64,000 nucleotides of DNA from Micrasema longulum (taxonomy: Eukaryota; Arthropoda; Insecta; Trichoptera; Brachycentridae): NCBI GenBank assembly GCA_022494885.1, contig JAGVSM010001180.1, forward strand, positions 25,024 through 89,023, written 5' to 3'. This document shows positions 1 to 11,044 of this stretch, piece after piece. A model generated the notes under the pieces. It searched no databases. It saw only the letters and a program-made list of their open reading frames with translations, and was not told the DNA's origin. Each line of letters opens with the position of its first letter. Within the stretch, counting starts at the first letter, position 1. Both the position numbers and the translations under genes were made by a program.

Positions 1-27
1 ACTCGTATAACGTGTTTTATCGTAAAT

Positions 28-90
28 TTCTTGTAGCTCAGTTGATAAGTCAGCATTAAAATACTTAAGTTTCAAATTTGGTTAATTATA
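28..90 (+). other. decayed tRNA-like stretch
   Basis: TAGCTCAGTTGATAAG at 35-50 resembles a tRNA D-arm / pol III A box. No convincing B box follows: AGTTTCAAATTTGG at 69-82 is only a distant match. It may be the head of an eroded SINE. This is a weak call made from the motif alone. Confidence 0.15.
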
Positions 91-92
91 AA

Positions 93-590
93 ATGGCGAG
101 TGATTTATCTTACAAATTGGTATTTTGTTATATATTGTTATTTAATAATAATATTTATTGTCAGTGTAAAGCGATCACAACGAAAAGTTAAAAGTGGTAG
201 CTTCCATTGTCTGTCAAGTAAAATCAAAACTTATGTACGTAAATGGATATATTTGAATGATGTTTTCTTTAAGACGTGTTCAATTACTTACTCGTATAAT
301 CGACGAGGACACATAAATTTTCGTACAAATATACAAATTTTCGATCAGAAAATTCGGTTTGATTTTAGACAATTGAAAATAAATCAATTTGTTTTCCATA
401 ATCACCGCCAACGCACACAGGACGACTTTCACGAAAACGTGGCATCAATTTAGGTAGAGTGGTTACATTTATTAAAAATATTATCAATGACAGTTTTGAC
501 TAGTAGTTTCAATTTTAAAATAATCAAATATAATTTTTATGTACCGTTATACAGTTGTCCGGAGAAGTGACGGCCAAAGGTAAAATGTAG
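93..590 (+). other. AT-rich DNA with an unassigned open frame
   Basis: An open frame runs 100-453 (117 codons). It opens with GTG rather than ATG and resembles no family I know. In another frame an ATG at 93 in good context (AAAATGG) encodes 32 residues with a hydrophobic run LVFCYILLF and then stops at 189-191. Either could be chance in AT-rich DNA. I see no splice site or repeat that decides it. Confidence 0.15.
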
Positions 591-2045
591 GTGCCTCATG
601 ATGAGGGGTATCCGAATCACTCCCACGTATGTTCCGCGATTTTGCGTAGTTCTCGAGTTATAATTTTTTTTATAAGTTTTTTGAAAATTTTCGACCCGAT
701 CGGTTTTTAATTTATTAAATTTTATTTCTTTAAGGTTTTTTCAGGTATTTTTTTGTTACTAATTTTTTTTAAATTGTCCTTTTTTTTATTTTCTCTGCAA
801 AGCACCCAAATTTGAGTCATACATGTCTTAATTTACCAATGTTTTTGTTATAAAAATGCAAAATTGTTGCAAATTAGCGAAAGATTTGACAACATTTAAC
901 AAGCGGGTCACATGTAAACCACTTATAGAACAGGGCTAAACAAAAAAAAAATAATAAGTAATTTATTTAATTTTAATTCACATAATTTTAATTTCGTAAA
1001 TTATTTAGTTTGTAAAAATATATACTTCGTGTCTTAGATATTTTTTTTGTATTTCCTTAAATATTTGACTATCACACTATTGACCGTAAGACAGTTCAAT
1101 GAAATAAGATGTTGAATATAGACCCAGTAAGCAAATGTCTATTAAAAATTCGTCATTAGGTAACAATCTGCAGTTAAATAAAACGTGATCTGCGGTCTCC
1201 TCTTCCTCTTCACATTCACATAAAGCAGAGTTTACTACTTGAATCCTTTTGAGGTGTGATGCTCTTTTACGCATAAAATAATTAGCTTTGATACATTAAT
1301 GGGAGCTACAAAAAAATTACCAAAAATGCAGAATTTAAGTTTGAGCGAGTCAGATTTGAACTTTTAATTTAAAATCTAAAATCTGAAAAGGCATTTTTTT
1401 AGTTTTTGAGTTACTTTAAAAACTGCGCTAGACTCTAAGCATTTGTAATTATACAAAAAAATCATATTTAAAAGGCTATTATATATTATTTAATATATTT
1501 TCTGATATCAGCTTTTAAAGAAACTGAGGTGGAAAAATTCTGAGAAAACTTATGATAGAAAAGGTGTTAACTAACAAAAAATAACTGTTGGACATAAAAT
1601 GGCGACACGAGTAGCAGTAAACATAAAGTGAGAATGACTAAAGAATTTTCCACCTCAGTATCTTTGAAGGCTAATTTCGGCGAATAATAGCACATTAAAT
1701 ACTACTTGAATTATTACAAAAGCTTAGAGTCTAGCGCAGTTTTTAAAGTTATTCAGAATCTAAGGAATTGAGTTTTCAGATTTTTTATTTTAAGTTAAAA
1801 GTTCAAATCTGACTAGCTCATTCTTAAATTTTGCATTTATGGTCAAAACTTTATTAGCTTCCAATAATGTTACGAAACTGATTATTTTATAAATGAAATT
1901 ACAATTTAAAAGTAATGAGTTACCAAAAAAAATCCTGCAATAACCTTCCAGAAACAAAAAAAATCAATTAAAAACCGATCAGATCGAAAATTTTCATAAA
2001 CTCTGTAAAAGAATCATAAATCGAGAACTATTAAAATAATAAAAT
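590..2045. repeat. 1.45-kb foldback (long inverted repeat)
   Basis: Two arms are inverted copies of each other. The outer arms are about 640-790 and 1915-2040 and share, with gaps, a segment around TTCTCGAG..., GAAAATTTTCGA and GATCGGTTTTTAAT. The inner arms are about 1272-1590 and 1600-1890 and share CAGATTTGAACTTTTAA, AAAACTGCGCTAGACTCTAAG and ACTGAGGTGGAAAA. The centre lies near 1590-1600. The left arm is longer because a LINE fragment (779-1272) interrupts it. No coding region belongs to the foldback itself. The structure fits a non-autonomous DNA transposon with very long terminal inverted repeats. The superfamily is not recognised and no target duplication was identified. Confidence 0.75.
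779..1272 (-). pseudogene. LINE C-terminal fragment with zinc-knuckle-like end (R1/Jockey type)
   Basis: The minus-strand frame 1274-1077 encodes 65 residues containing SALCECEEEEETADHVLFNC. This resembles the Cys-x-Cys...His...Cys C-terminal segment found after the reverse transcriptase in R1-, Jockey- and I-type LINEs (C.C...E.ET..H.LF.C). A T-rich run at 779-792 would be the poly-A tail of a minus-strand copy. The fragment has no partner in the right arm of the surrounding foldback, so it probably inserted there later. Only the last part of the protein is present and the copy is dead. The family is inferred from a short motif. Confidence 0.5.
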
Positions 2046-2094
2046 GAAAAATTCTAATCGATGTATTACAAAAAATAAGTGGCATTTAGACACT

Positions 2095-2895
2095 ATATTA
2101 ACAATTTTATTATTTTTCAACTGAGATGAAGAACATTTTAGAGAAGGTAATATAGAAGTCAAGGTATCTACGGGACTTGTGACCAGTCATTGGCTGGTTT
2201 AAGTGGCCACTTTACACACTGTGTAACATTCACCGTTCTGCCAATTTTTAAACACCTACAGTTCCTCAACTCTTACATCTGCCGACTTTTGTGAAGTAAA
2301 AGAGCTGAAACCTTTACCATGTGGGTGAGATTCATCCGGCTGAACTAAAAAACCTACTAGGCAACGCCTGAAATGAATTTTCTAATCTTTCTGCTTTTTC
2401 TTTTAACAGTTAGTAAATTCAACAATGTTTTTAGTATATCCAAAAGTTTGCAGATAGGCTGGAGATCCCTGGATCTATATTATTTAAATTGGAGGAAATT
2501 GGGAAGAAATCCAGCCTGTCTGCAAACATTTTCACATACTCATAACATTGTTGTTTTCCACCTCTTAAATTACTTTTATATCTTACAAAAGAGATGAAGA
2601 ATATTTTATAGAAGATAATATATAATAAGTTTAGGCATTAACAGGGCTTATTGACTGTCATAAGCTGGTTTGAGTGGCCACATCACCATTATGCCTATGT
2701 TTGAACATCTACAATCCTTAGATTCTCCTATCTGTTGATCTTTATGGAGATAAATAGCTGAAACCTTTGTTAATGCGTGTGAGATTTAAACTGAATTATT
2801 TCATCTATATACTAGGCATCGCCTGAGATACATTTAATTTTTAGCACTTATTTTGGACTAGCAGGATTCAACCTCCTTGGGAGTTATCAATATTT
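2095..2895 (+). repeat. Rep-1 cluster: two direct copies and a short inverted piece
   Basis: The first plus copy (about 2100-2480) runs from the GATGAAGAACATTTTAGAGA block through the palindrome-containing block TTTAAGTGGCCACTTTACAC to the inner block ACTAGGCAACGCCTGAAA. A piece at 2500-2560 is inverted relative to it. A second, more decayed plus copy covers 2585-2895. The unit is shared with about 20 other places in the window and has no coding potential. Confidence 0.8.
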
Positions 2896-2899
2896 ATGT

Positions 2900-2952
2900 A
2901 TTACAACTTATTTTCGACCGGTTTCCAAGCTACACAAGCTTCCTTATTAAGG
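2900..2952 (-). repeat. HH-3 terminus, decayed hammerhead-like end
   Basis: On the minus strand the order is TTAATAA, an imperfect stem (GAAGCTT / AGCTT), then GGAAACCGGTCG. This matches the HH-3 ends at 4370 and 19875 but carries substitutions in core positions. It is a single end; I see no partner nearby. Confidence 0.45.
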
Positions 2953-4220
2953 CAGGTTTTATTTAGTTATGAACATTATCCTAATTTATAATTTTAAAAG
3001 TTTCAATTGTACATTGTTAAATAAAGGTTCATATTTTTAATACAAAGCGTGTTAATTCGAAATTGCGTTAATTGAGGTTGCAGTATATATTTATGCTTTT
3101 TACCCCATATATTTTATTTAAAAAGTCAGGGAAAGTTCGTGCCATTTTACTCCTAACACGGTGATTAAGCTTATCAGATACGATAAGAAATATCGTGAAA
3201 ATATAAAACAATATTAAATAATTACATTAGAAAAAGCAATTAACTATTTGATTTGTATACACTCAATAATTGTATTACAGGTAATCTGTATGAGTAATGA
3301 ATTAAAAACACAGAAGTCTATTGTAACACGTGACGCGTTGTTATTTTTCTTTGGCAAAAATGTATTCTTTGGGGCTGGCTTTTTACGACGTTCGAGATAA
3401 TGTGAATTTAAATTAAAACATTTATTTATTTAGTTTTTCTGTTTTATAAGATGTTACAAATATGAATGCTGAAAAACAAACTATTTTTAGGTGCTGTAAT
3501 AATAATATAGATACTGTTAACATATTCTTGTATACTACTTTCGTATATATTGCTAAGAACTTTGTTACATGTTTTATTTTTATGTGAACAAATAACTTCT
3601 TTATTGATGTTCTAAAAGAATCATCTTCATAAAATATGTTAATATTTCTAAAACATATTTTCAAAAATGTATGTGTGTACATGAGTTCTTAGATAAATGT
3701 ATTTATTAAAAAAAAATATATATTTTTAAAACTTTTCACATATTTTAAAATTTGTATTTTAGGCTGGAGCGTTCTTAAATATTTTCTTAACAATTTGACG
3801 TCGATCGATAAGGTGGTTGATAGGTTTCCTCATTAAGGTTTAATAAAAAACAAATAATTTTGATAATCTACACATTGCCGCATACATACAATACTCACAC
3901 ATCCACACAAATATACACACACCCTCACCCACCCTAACATGAGAAATAATAACACTGTTACACTAAAACAAGTATTTAGTATAAATATTATTATGTTTCA
4001 ATAAATGTTATCATTAAAATGTAATTAAGACATATTTTATATTTATATTTCAACTGACATATTAAAACTATTGTTTAAATTCTAAAATGTGGTTTTTTTA
4101 AAGATAAATAAAATAAAATTAAACATATACTAACGAAATAAATTGATAAAAAATAAGTCCCGGTAAATGCCTACGCTACAATATTCTTTTTCAAAAATGG
4201 CTTCCATTTCAATTAAAATT
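2953..4220. other. unassigned AT-rich DNA
   Basis: I see no gene or shared repeat here. It contains a CA/CCA-rich stretch at about 3890-3940 and several long A/T runs. The minus-strand open frame at 3422-3682 has no recognisable product. Confidence 0.5.
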
Positions 4221-4224
4221 CAAT

Positions 4225-4450
4225 TAATACAACAATTTTGTTTTTAACCACAAATTATTTTTTTCCACCCACCGGTTTCAAAACTAAACAAGCTTCTTTC
4301 TCAAGCTATACTTAACTTTACCTTGAGTATACGGTGTATTGAGTATGCATTGAGTATACGGTTATGTATACCTTGAGAAAGAAGGTTGTTGAGCTTTGAA
4401 ACCGGTCGGTTGAAAAAATACATAAATTAGTGGTTACAAAAAAGGTTTTT
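4225..4450. mobile_element. HH-3 element, short and bounded by hammerhead-bearing inverted termini
   Basis: The left terminus (about 4235-4320) and right terminus (about 4362-4445) are imperfect inverted copies. Both contain TTTTTAACCAC-like outer sequence, ACCGGTTTC and AAGCTTCTTTCTCAAG, or their complements. The middle carries three loose repeats of GAGTATACGGT/GAGTATGCAT. There is no coding region. The layout matches the 154-bp element at 19813-19966, so I treat them as one non-autonomous family. Confidence 0.65.
4370..4410 (+). ncRNA. hammerhead-like motif, U3-A8 variant
   Basis: The order is stem I 5' ACC (4370-4372), UUGAGAA (4373-4379) in the place of CUGANGA, stem II GAAGG...GCUUU (imperfect), GAAA (4398-4401), the self-complementary ACCGGU (4401-4406), cleavage-position C (4407), and stem I 3' GGU (4408-4410). 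The core differs from consensus by C3 to U and G8 to A, which keeps a Watson-Crick pair. Stem II has a mismatch, so this copy is probably weak or inactive. Confidence 0.4.
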
Positions 4451-5079
4451 TCATTTATTTTATCAAATTGAATATTTAATTTATCAGTTAAAAATTACCA
4501 ACATATAACAAAACGCATTAAAATTTATTTCAAAATTATTACAAAACGTATTAAAAGTAATTAAGAATTAAAATTATTAATTACATTGTTTTACGACTTA
4601 AATAACTGTTTATTTTCTGAGAAGTCCCTTTCTGTACTTGACAGTATCGCACCATCTCTTATTTCCTGGGTTATCGTGCCGTGTATCGTGAAAAACCCCA
4701 AACCAACCCCACTTGGTAGTAAAATGCCACAAATTTCATATTAAGTGTACAAAAAGTCACGACTTTTATTACCAAGTCATGAGACTAACCTTTTTAAGCT
4801 TTTTAATGTCGATTTAGGTCAGATTATTTCGCTCTGTATAATTTCTTAACATTAAAAAATACGACAAATATATTACGAGTTCAATAAATTAAGTATTAGC
4901 TATTTAACTGGTGGTACTCAAGTACTTTTACATATAACATGTTTTCTTGCACGCTCATTTGTAAACAAATATAATATATCAGGATATATATGTATAATAA
5001 TAGCACTGATATTTTAAATAAAAATATTTATACGTTGGGAGCTTATCACTTGATGGAAATCTCATCCAATCAACCTAGT
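4451..5079. other. unassigned AT-rich DNA
   Basis: I see no supported gene or repeat. There is a short GC-richer patch at about 4655-4740 and a TATATAT run near 4985. Confidence 0.4.
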
Positions 5080-6345
5080 AACTTTTATTTTTTAACTCTG
5101 TTGAATTTGGCCTGCTTCTTGCCAGACTTGAGTCCTTAAGCCTACCACCATCCGCAATATATTGGTCCTCAAAATATTTACGTGACCGTCGGCAGTGCAT
5201 TAAAATGTCGAATTTCCTTTTAGTTTGGATTGATCTTACCACCGGTGTGCTACAAGGGATGGTTCATTCTCCACTTTTATTTTACTTTTTTATAAACCCA
5301 AAACCTCCCCTGTTTGTACCATTTATATGCCAATGATTTGCAATTATATGTTTATTTTGAACCCGATGACATTGATGGAGCAAAGTAAAGTCGCATGCAC
5401 TCAAGCATATCTCTTCGTGGACCAAAAATAATTGACTTCTTTTAAATCAAACAAAACCCAAACTGCACTTGTTGGTAGTAAAATAATGCCTTTTAATATG
5501 AATGTTCCCACAGTCCCTCTTTTCAAAATAAATTGCACAGAAACTCCTTTCATGACTTCCGTCAAACACTTGAGTTTTATCGTACGTAAGCATTTAGGGT
5601 GGCACGATCAGGTTAACGAAGTTAATCGTAAACTTTATAGTTTTATTGTTAATCAATGTTAAATAAACATTAGTCCAGAGCTTACTTCTCCCACACCTTG
5701 ATTATGCAGATGTATGTTATTCAGATGCCAATTCTGAACTGCTTTATAAGTTGGAACGATTGCAGAATGTTTGTATACTTTAAATCCTTGATCTTCGCAA
5801 ATTTGCCAAATATTGCACACAACTACACTGACTTAGTGTCAGGCATAGAAAAAATATTCATATTCTATCACTTCTTCACAATATTTTGAACGATCCCACT
5901 TCGCCTGTTTATCTGAGAGAGCTATTCCAACTTTTTTCGCATTGTGGACTATCTCTTCGTTTTAGTAACGAGAGAACCCTTTTAATACCCATTCACTGCT
6001 CTAATTGCTTTGCCTCCTCTTTCACAATAGTAGCTGCTCAATTGTGGAATAATCCACGCACTAATGTCAGAGACGTCCCTTCTTTATTCACATTTAAATC
6101 AAAATTGAAATGTTTCTATGTAGATATATATAACATTAGAGTTTTTCTTTTCTCCTTCATCATTCCTTTCCATCCCCTCTTCTCTCCATAGTATAATTAA
6201 GATTTCTTGATATATTTTTTTCAAATTTTATCAGATTATGTCCAGGTATTTTTTATTTTTTCAAACTGACTAGTTTGAGTAGGTAAGATGAAATTGCCTT
6301 TAGGCAATATGCCCACCCTTATATTAAAGAAATAAATAAATAATC
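5080..6345 (+). pseudogene. CR1-like LINE, second half of reverse transcriptase to 3' tail (LINE-K)
   Basis: Frame-shifted but readable pieces follow the order of a CR1-type reverse transcriptase. A pre-catalytic region is at about 5080-5290. A degraded YADD-box region, HLYANDLQLYVYFEPDDIDG, is at about 5315-5380. The thumb, with the block HLSFIVRKHLGWHDQVNEVN, is at about 5570-5630. The C-terminal block SPVYLRELFQLFSHCG...AAQLWNNPRTNVRD...FKSKLKCF is at 5886-6110. The 3' UTR ends in the hairpin ATTGCCTTTAGGCAAT (6294-6309) and an AAATAAATAAATAA tail near 6345. Many frameshifts and stops make it dead. It is 5'-truncated and there is no endonuclease domain. A second copy of the end lies at 30903-31258. 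Confidence 0.75.
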
Positions 6346-7725
6346 GTGATATGCAAATGAAAAGAATAAATCATTTCAAGAAAATACGGTTGTAAAAAAA
6401 AATGTATTTAAAATCAAATATTTAAAATAAAATAAGATCTATAGACATACCTTCTAGATATATAAATAATAACTATTTAGGTACAAGTAGCAAAATAAAT
6501 CGTTTTTATAAAAAAACAATACAAAAAAGATCTATCTTCCAACGAATTGCGCAAGACATACAATTTAACTTGACTTCGGACAACTTTTTAGGTCATTTGG
6601 CAACATATTGAACATTTTGGGTAAAATGTGCTATAATGTTCCTTGGCCATATCAACAGAAGTCAATCTTGGTAAATATAAGATGATTTTTTAAATTTTAG
6701 TTTAAAAACGCGTGTGAGAAAAAAATTTTTTTTTTTTTAAATGATTTAAAAATAGAACTGGCAATATGAGTAAAATTAATTAATACTGGTCACAAATAAG
6801 AAAAAAAAAATAAAGAGGGGTAAAAAAAGGAGAGGTTATGAAAGAGTAAATACATGTTCCTTTGTTATTTGTCCCGACTTAACACATAAATTTAGTCCCA
6901 TAGAATTGAGACTTGTGTCCCAATAAATGTAAATGAGTCAATTGTTTTTGATCAATAAATAAACAAATAGTTATTATCAAAATAATTTAGAGCTCTCATA
7001 ATGAATTTTAAACTATTATTTTGAAACTCCAGTTGAACTTTTGGTTCTCTCTTTCAATCAATAACATGTTATCTTATTCGATAAACCAGAATCTGCAGAT
7101 AAGATCAGAAAACTCCGATACTTTGAAACTTTATCGTATAGTGGGTAACGTTTGGAAATCCTGAAATTTCAGCTGGCTTCTGAAAGCTGAAAGCTAAATG
7201 CCAAAACCAATACTTGACAGAACTGATTGCAGTGTTCAGATTGCAAAATTTTCAATGGAATAAGAAAACTTTACGAACTAACAAGTTCTAATTGAAGAAT
7301 TTCATTAAAATTCCTTGCCAAAAACATCGATTTTACTATGAGAATGTCTATGTTTTATAGATTTATCTATACCTATATAAAAGACAATGTTTGTAAGTGT
7401 GTTTTCAAGAGACTTAACGACTACTGGACTGATAAATATTTTTTTAAAACGCACAAAGGAACAAAAATAAAAAATTCGTTCTCATTGATCATCAAAATTG
7501 GTTCAGTTTTGAAGTGCGGAAAAAGGAACAACGAAACGCCGATTTTTAGTTAGGCATAAAAAATCCAATATGCAGTTGTCTTTTTTGTAAAGTATTGGTG
7601 AGTCATCTGCAAGACAGTGACAGAAAAAAAATGAACAAATACATACTTATCAAAATTTCCTGTAACCATATATTCTCACAATTTATGTAATCCGAAACAC
7701 AAAAATAATCATGTTTATGTGCATA
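6346..7725. other. unassigned AT-rich DNA
   Basis: I see no supported gene. Around 7330-7560 the text (ACGACTACTGGACTGAT and an open frame of 71 codons) resembles the low-complexity body of common arthropod non-autonomous repeats, but no second copy in the window proves it. Confidence 0.35.
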
Positions 7726-7726
7726 T

Positions 7727-8215
7727 CTAATCGATAAATGAGTATATACTTAAATCTAACAATAGCAAAGCATTACCGGGTTCAGCTCGTATTTTTAATG
7801 TTTATCCGGTTTAATGTTTATCGGTTTAATGTTTATCCAAATATTACTTTTAATAAGAAAATAACGTGGTTAAATAAGCGACACTTTAATTATTCACTAT
7901 GTCCAGACAGTTGATAAATACAAAAATAGAACCAGAATCTCTGAGAAAAGTTTTTGACTTGCAATAAAAGCACCCCATTCACATACCTATTCAAAAATCG
8001 TTTTAAAGATCATGGGTCTTCCTTTCTGATTAATTCTCCTAAACCTACCAAAAGCCGTACTAAAACGCATTTTTTTATGAATAAACAAGTCAAATATTTC
8101 AATATCTAATCGATAAACGAGTATATACTTAAATCTAGCAATAACAAAGCATTGCCGGGTTCAGTTCGTATTTTAAAAAACGGTTTTATGTTTATCCAAA
8201 TATTACACTTTGGGG
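7727..8215 (+). repeat. direct repeat pair around a dispersed 250-bp repeat
   Basis: Two near-identical blocks at about 7727-7850 and 8104-8210 share CTAATCGATAAA, GAGTATATACTTAAATCTA and ATTATTTATCCAAATATTA-like text, with AAAGCATT(A/G)CCGGGTTCAG. Between them, 7845-8100 is a repeat that recurs at 16255-16520, sharing AAAATAACGTGGTTAAA and AAGATCATG(G/A)GTCTTCC. It is non-coding. The arrangement looks like a tandem duplication or recombination of one element. Confidence 0.7.
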
Positions 8216-8690
8216 GCATTTTTAAAACATTTTTAACATATTAATCAAGTTATGGTAGAGCTTTGTACGTCTTGATTTGTTTTCTATTGATGTTTTAAAA
8301 ATATGGCTTATTTAAATAGCGCTGTTTTTTAAGACACTTTGTTTACAATTAATTACATCAACTATTCGTTGTTAATTTTTAATTTCATAGTGACTTTTAT
8401 ACGTCATGCTTTTTTTTAAAATTATTTTTTGGTAAACCAACATTTTCATTTATTATGTTACATAAAAAATAAAAATAAAACACAAATAAGTCAATTATAC
8501 GGTTTGACAAGTAACACCACAGTAAGAAAATATATTCCTAAATAAAACAAACCGTAAGCAGTAACCAAATTCCAAGATAAAAAAAACGTCGGACGTTATT
8601 GTGATTATTCTCAAATAAACATATTTATGTTAAGTGATTTCTTAATTGTAGATGTGAATACAAGTAGAATAAGGAAACATATTTAAAAAC
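8216..8690. other. unassigned AT-rich DNA
   Basis: No gene, repeat family or signal is visible. Confidence 0.4.
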
Positions 8691-8694
8691 CATA

Positions 8695-8890
8695 TTTGCC
8701 GCAACAAATCGGTTTCTTAGAACAGGCATTTGCCCATATAGGAACCGATTGCAACATTAGGCATACTAATACTTCTGGCTTGCCGACCCTTCAATACTGA
8801 GCCTACTCCTAGTACAAGCAGAATTTGCCAGTGTTTTTTGTGCCATTTTTGTAACAATCTATGTTTTAACTAATAAATAAATAAATAATA
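8695..8890 (+). repeat. LINE 3' UTR and tail
   Basis: A moderately GC-richer 150 bp ends in TAATAAATAAATAAATAA at 8869-8887, the short tandem tail typical of CR1/Jockey-type LINE 3' ends. No coding sequence is attached. The family is not matched elsewhere in the window, so the call rests on the tail and composition. Confidence 0.4.
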
Positions 8891-9512
8891 GAAAGACAAA
8901 AATATGAATTTTGCCTATTGTAACGTAACACAGGAGAAGAATAATAAAAAATTCTTAAAAATCATTTTCTTATCTTAAAAAAGCATTTTTGGCAAAAATC
9001 AAACACATCGTTACAATCGTCGATCAATGACGAATAAACGAAAAATGTGAAATTGACTTTCTTCTGTATTTGATATAAAATAAGGTTTTATAATTACTTT
9101 TTTAAAAAAACATACCTTCAACATTTTTACAAAATTTCTTGACTAACGTATTATTTATTATTTTATAATACGAACACAAACGACGAAATCTCTAATTTAG
9201 TTTTGTCATCAAATAACACTTCATTTCAAATCAAATATTTAAATAACTCAAACATTGTAATTATAACCACTAACAACATGTGACATGCCAGTAAATTTAG
9301 TTTATTCATTACGCTTTTTGAGATTCCTTCTTAATTTAATTTATACCTACGTTTGTAATGTTTTAAAAATAGATATATCAAATTTATTATAAGAGAAATT
9401 TCGTATTTAATTAAAGCACATAATAAAACAGTCACTTAAGTCCACAAAAGACAATTAAACATTTTTTCGTATACAAAATATTTTCTCAATAAACTTATTT
9501 AAATATTTGTAC
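8891..9512. other. unassigned AT-rich DNA
   Basis: No supported feature is visible on either strand. Confidence 0.4.
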
Positions 9513-9514
9513 AA

Positions 9515-9605
9515 AACCACTTACCAATTTTTCAATACCGACTAGTTTCGAGACGTACTCTTCTTTCGTCAGGACATTAATTACACCAATATGCAAATGA
9601 ATTGT
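9515..9605 (-). repeat. HH-2 left terminus
   Basis: It matches the termini of the HH-2 elements at 16523 and 42849: ATATTTGTAC, ACCACTTACC, then the hammerhead-like block and ACACCAATATGC. No right terminus follows within 1 kb, so it is a solo end. Confidence 0.65.
9534..9577 (-). ncRNA. hammerhead ribozyme motif (HH-2 type)
   Basis: Read on the minus strand: stem I 5' AUGUC, CUGACGA (9572-9566, consensus), a damaged stem II ending in GUCUC, GAAA (9549-9546), the self-complementary ACUAGU (9546-9541), cleavage C (9540), and stem I 3' GGUAUU. All core residues are consensus. Stem II has lost symmetry, so cleavage would be reduced. Confidence 0.5.
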
Positions 9606-9654
9606 GCTCTTTACAGAATGTTTGCCTATGGGTGAATTTGAAAAAATCTAGAAA

Positions 9655-9735
9655 TGTATGTCAGGGTAGACGTGTGTGGCGTTCCATCGTCTCAGCCTGC
9701 CCCTAAAGAGAAATAGGGTGATGGTAGAAGTAGTA
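9655..9735 (+). pseudogene. RTE-A LINE, 3' end only
   Basis: About 80 bp match the last codons of RTE-A at 42435-42505 (GTGTGGCGTTCCATCGTCTC..GCCTGCCCCTA..GGTGATGG). This is the C-terminal WRSI.SAYP segment, decayed. Nothing upstream matches, so it is a heavily 5'-truncated or eroded copy. Confidence 0.55.
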
Positions 9736-10530
9736 GTTATAGGTATCAAATAGATGTATGAGCGTAAGTCTTGTCTATTTTTTTTAATATTTAAAAATGA
9801 CCACCAAAAGTAAAACACAATACGGAAGGTTATTAATATGATTCACATAATATATTGCAACAGAAAGGGAGAATATTTGTAAACATGCTAAAATTTTCCA
9901 CATAATTTATGATTAAATTTTGTAATAATATAATTGAATAATGTATAAGGTGTTAACATGAGTTGTGTCCATTTTTTTCAAATTTAAAAATGAGCATGAA
10001 AATAAATAAAACGGTCAGAATTATACTTCAATTGATAGAATATTTTCTGATCTACTATATATTATGTTTGCTTTTATTTGATATAGTTAATTACATTTAT
10101 TTACAATCCTCCAAAAAAGAATATCAAATGACAGCTCTTTCTGTTTGCATTCAATCGTGGGAATAAAGCTGCAAAAGCTTGCGATATTTGCGCAGTGTGC
10201 AGTGAAGATGCTACGAATTATTTTTTTATATTTACTAATTTAAAATTAAACTCGTTTAGCCATAATAATAAACGATAAAAAATGCATGGTAAAAATTATT
10301 TAATTATAATAACATGTGTTGCAATAGAATAAAAATCTAAAAAAACAAAGTGTAAAAAAATAATCAGATACAAATATTAAAATATAAATTATACCAGTTT
10401 AGTTATAAACATAATTAAATATACAAAATAATGGTTTTATTTGAAATCAGTAAAAAAAAATTACAAAAACATAATTATTTAAAAAACAAAAATCAAACAT
10501 TTTTACAGTTTAAACATTTAAATTTTCTTA
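9736..10530. other. unassigned AT-rich DNA
   Basis: There are open frames of 67 and 70 codons at 9963-10166 and 10431-10643, but their composition is that of random A+T-rich sequence. No repeat was matched before 10535. Confidence 0.4.
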
Positions 10531-10609
10531 TAATTACTCAAAATAAAATTCCACCAAGCCACTTTCTCGCTTTCTTTGGTGAAGATTTATTTTTATTCTT
10601 ATTTATATA

Positions 10610-10728
10610 TTATTATAAAAATAAAAAACGAGTGATACTCTAATCCACAAATTTATAAAAAACAATTTGTGGATTTAAGTATAGTATTTTTGAATGAAAG
10701 TATCACTCGTTTTTTATTTATATAATAA
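10610..10728. mobile_element. 119-bp MITE with nested inverted repeats
   Basis: The ends 10610-10639 and 10699-10728 are inverted copies of about 30 bp, both containing AAAAAACGAGTGATACT or its complement. Inside, AATCCACAAATTT (10642-10654) pairs with AATTTGTGGATT (10664-10675), so almost the whole element can fold into one long hairpin. It is non-coding. It interrupts a LINE 3' UTR, which supports insertion. The superfamily is unknown. Confidence 0.7.
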
Positions 10729-10809
10729 ATTACTATGAACTAACATCAAGAATTTTCACTGACAAACTTAAATGACTTATATATTATATTATAAATATAT
10801 TTTATTTTG

Positions 10810-11044
10810 TCGGCCTCGTGGTGTAGTGGTCAGTGCGTTAGTCTGCCATGCAAGAGGTCTCAGGTCCGATTCCCGACATGGTTTATTCGAAATATTTATT
10901 TAAAGGGGTGTTTTCACACTAGAATGTTTCATAGTCCCTAGACTGGTACCCGAAGCGTGAGAATCAAGATACGCTGTGATTGGCGTACTAATTCAATGCC
11001 CTATGCACCATTAGGAGTGGAAAGGGAATGTTGATGATTATGAT
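10810..11044 (+). mobile_element. SINE-A, complete tRNA-derived copy
   Basis: The head resembles a tRNA: a pol III A box TGGTGTAGTGG at 10819-10829 and a B box GGTCCGATTCC at 10863-10873, spaced as in tRNAs. The body continues through TATTTATTTAAAGGGGTG and GATACGCTGTGATTGG to CCTATGCACCATTAG. The 3' end is short GAT-rich sequence, TTGATGATTATGAT. Partial copies lie at 25010-25180, 26228-26303, 58688-58800 and 60243-60595. Such elements are moved by a partner LINE; I cannot tell which one here. Confidence 0.8.

Noticed and set aside
3890..3940. CA/CCA-rich stretch as a microsatellite or telomere-like array
   Set aside because: Too short and irregular to count as an array.
10819..10880. Functional tRNA gene
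   Set aside because: The A and B boxes are good, but acceptor-stem pairing is poor and the sequence continues into a repeated 3' body. It is a SINE. The same holds for the tRNA-like heads at 41480 and 63540.
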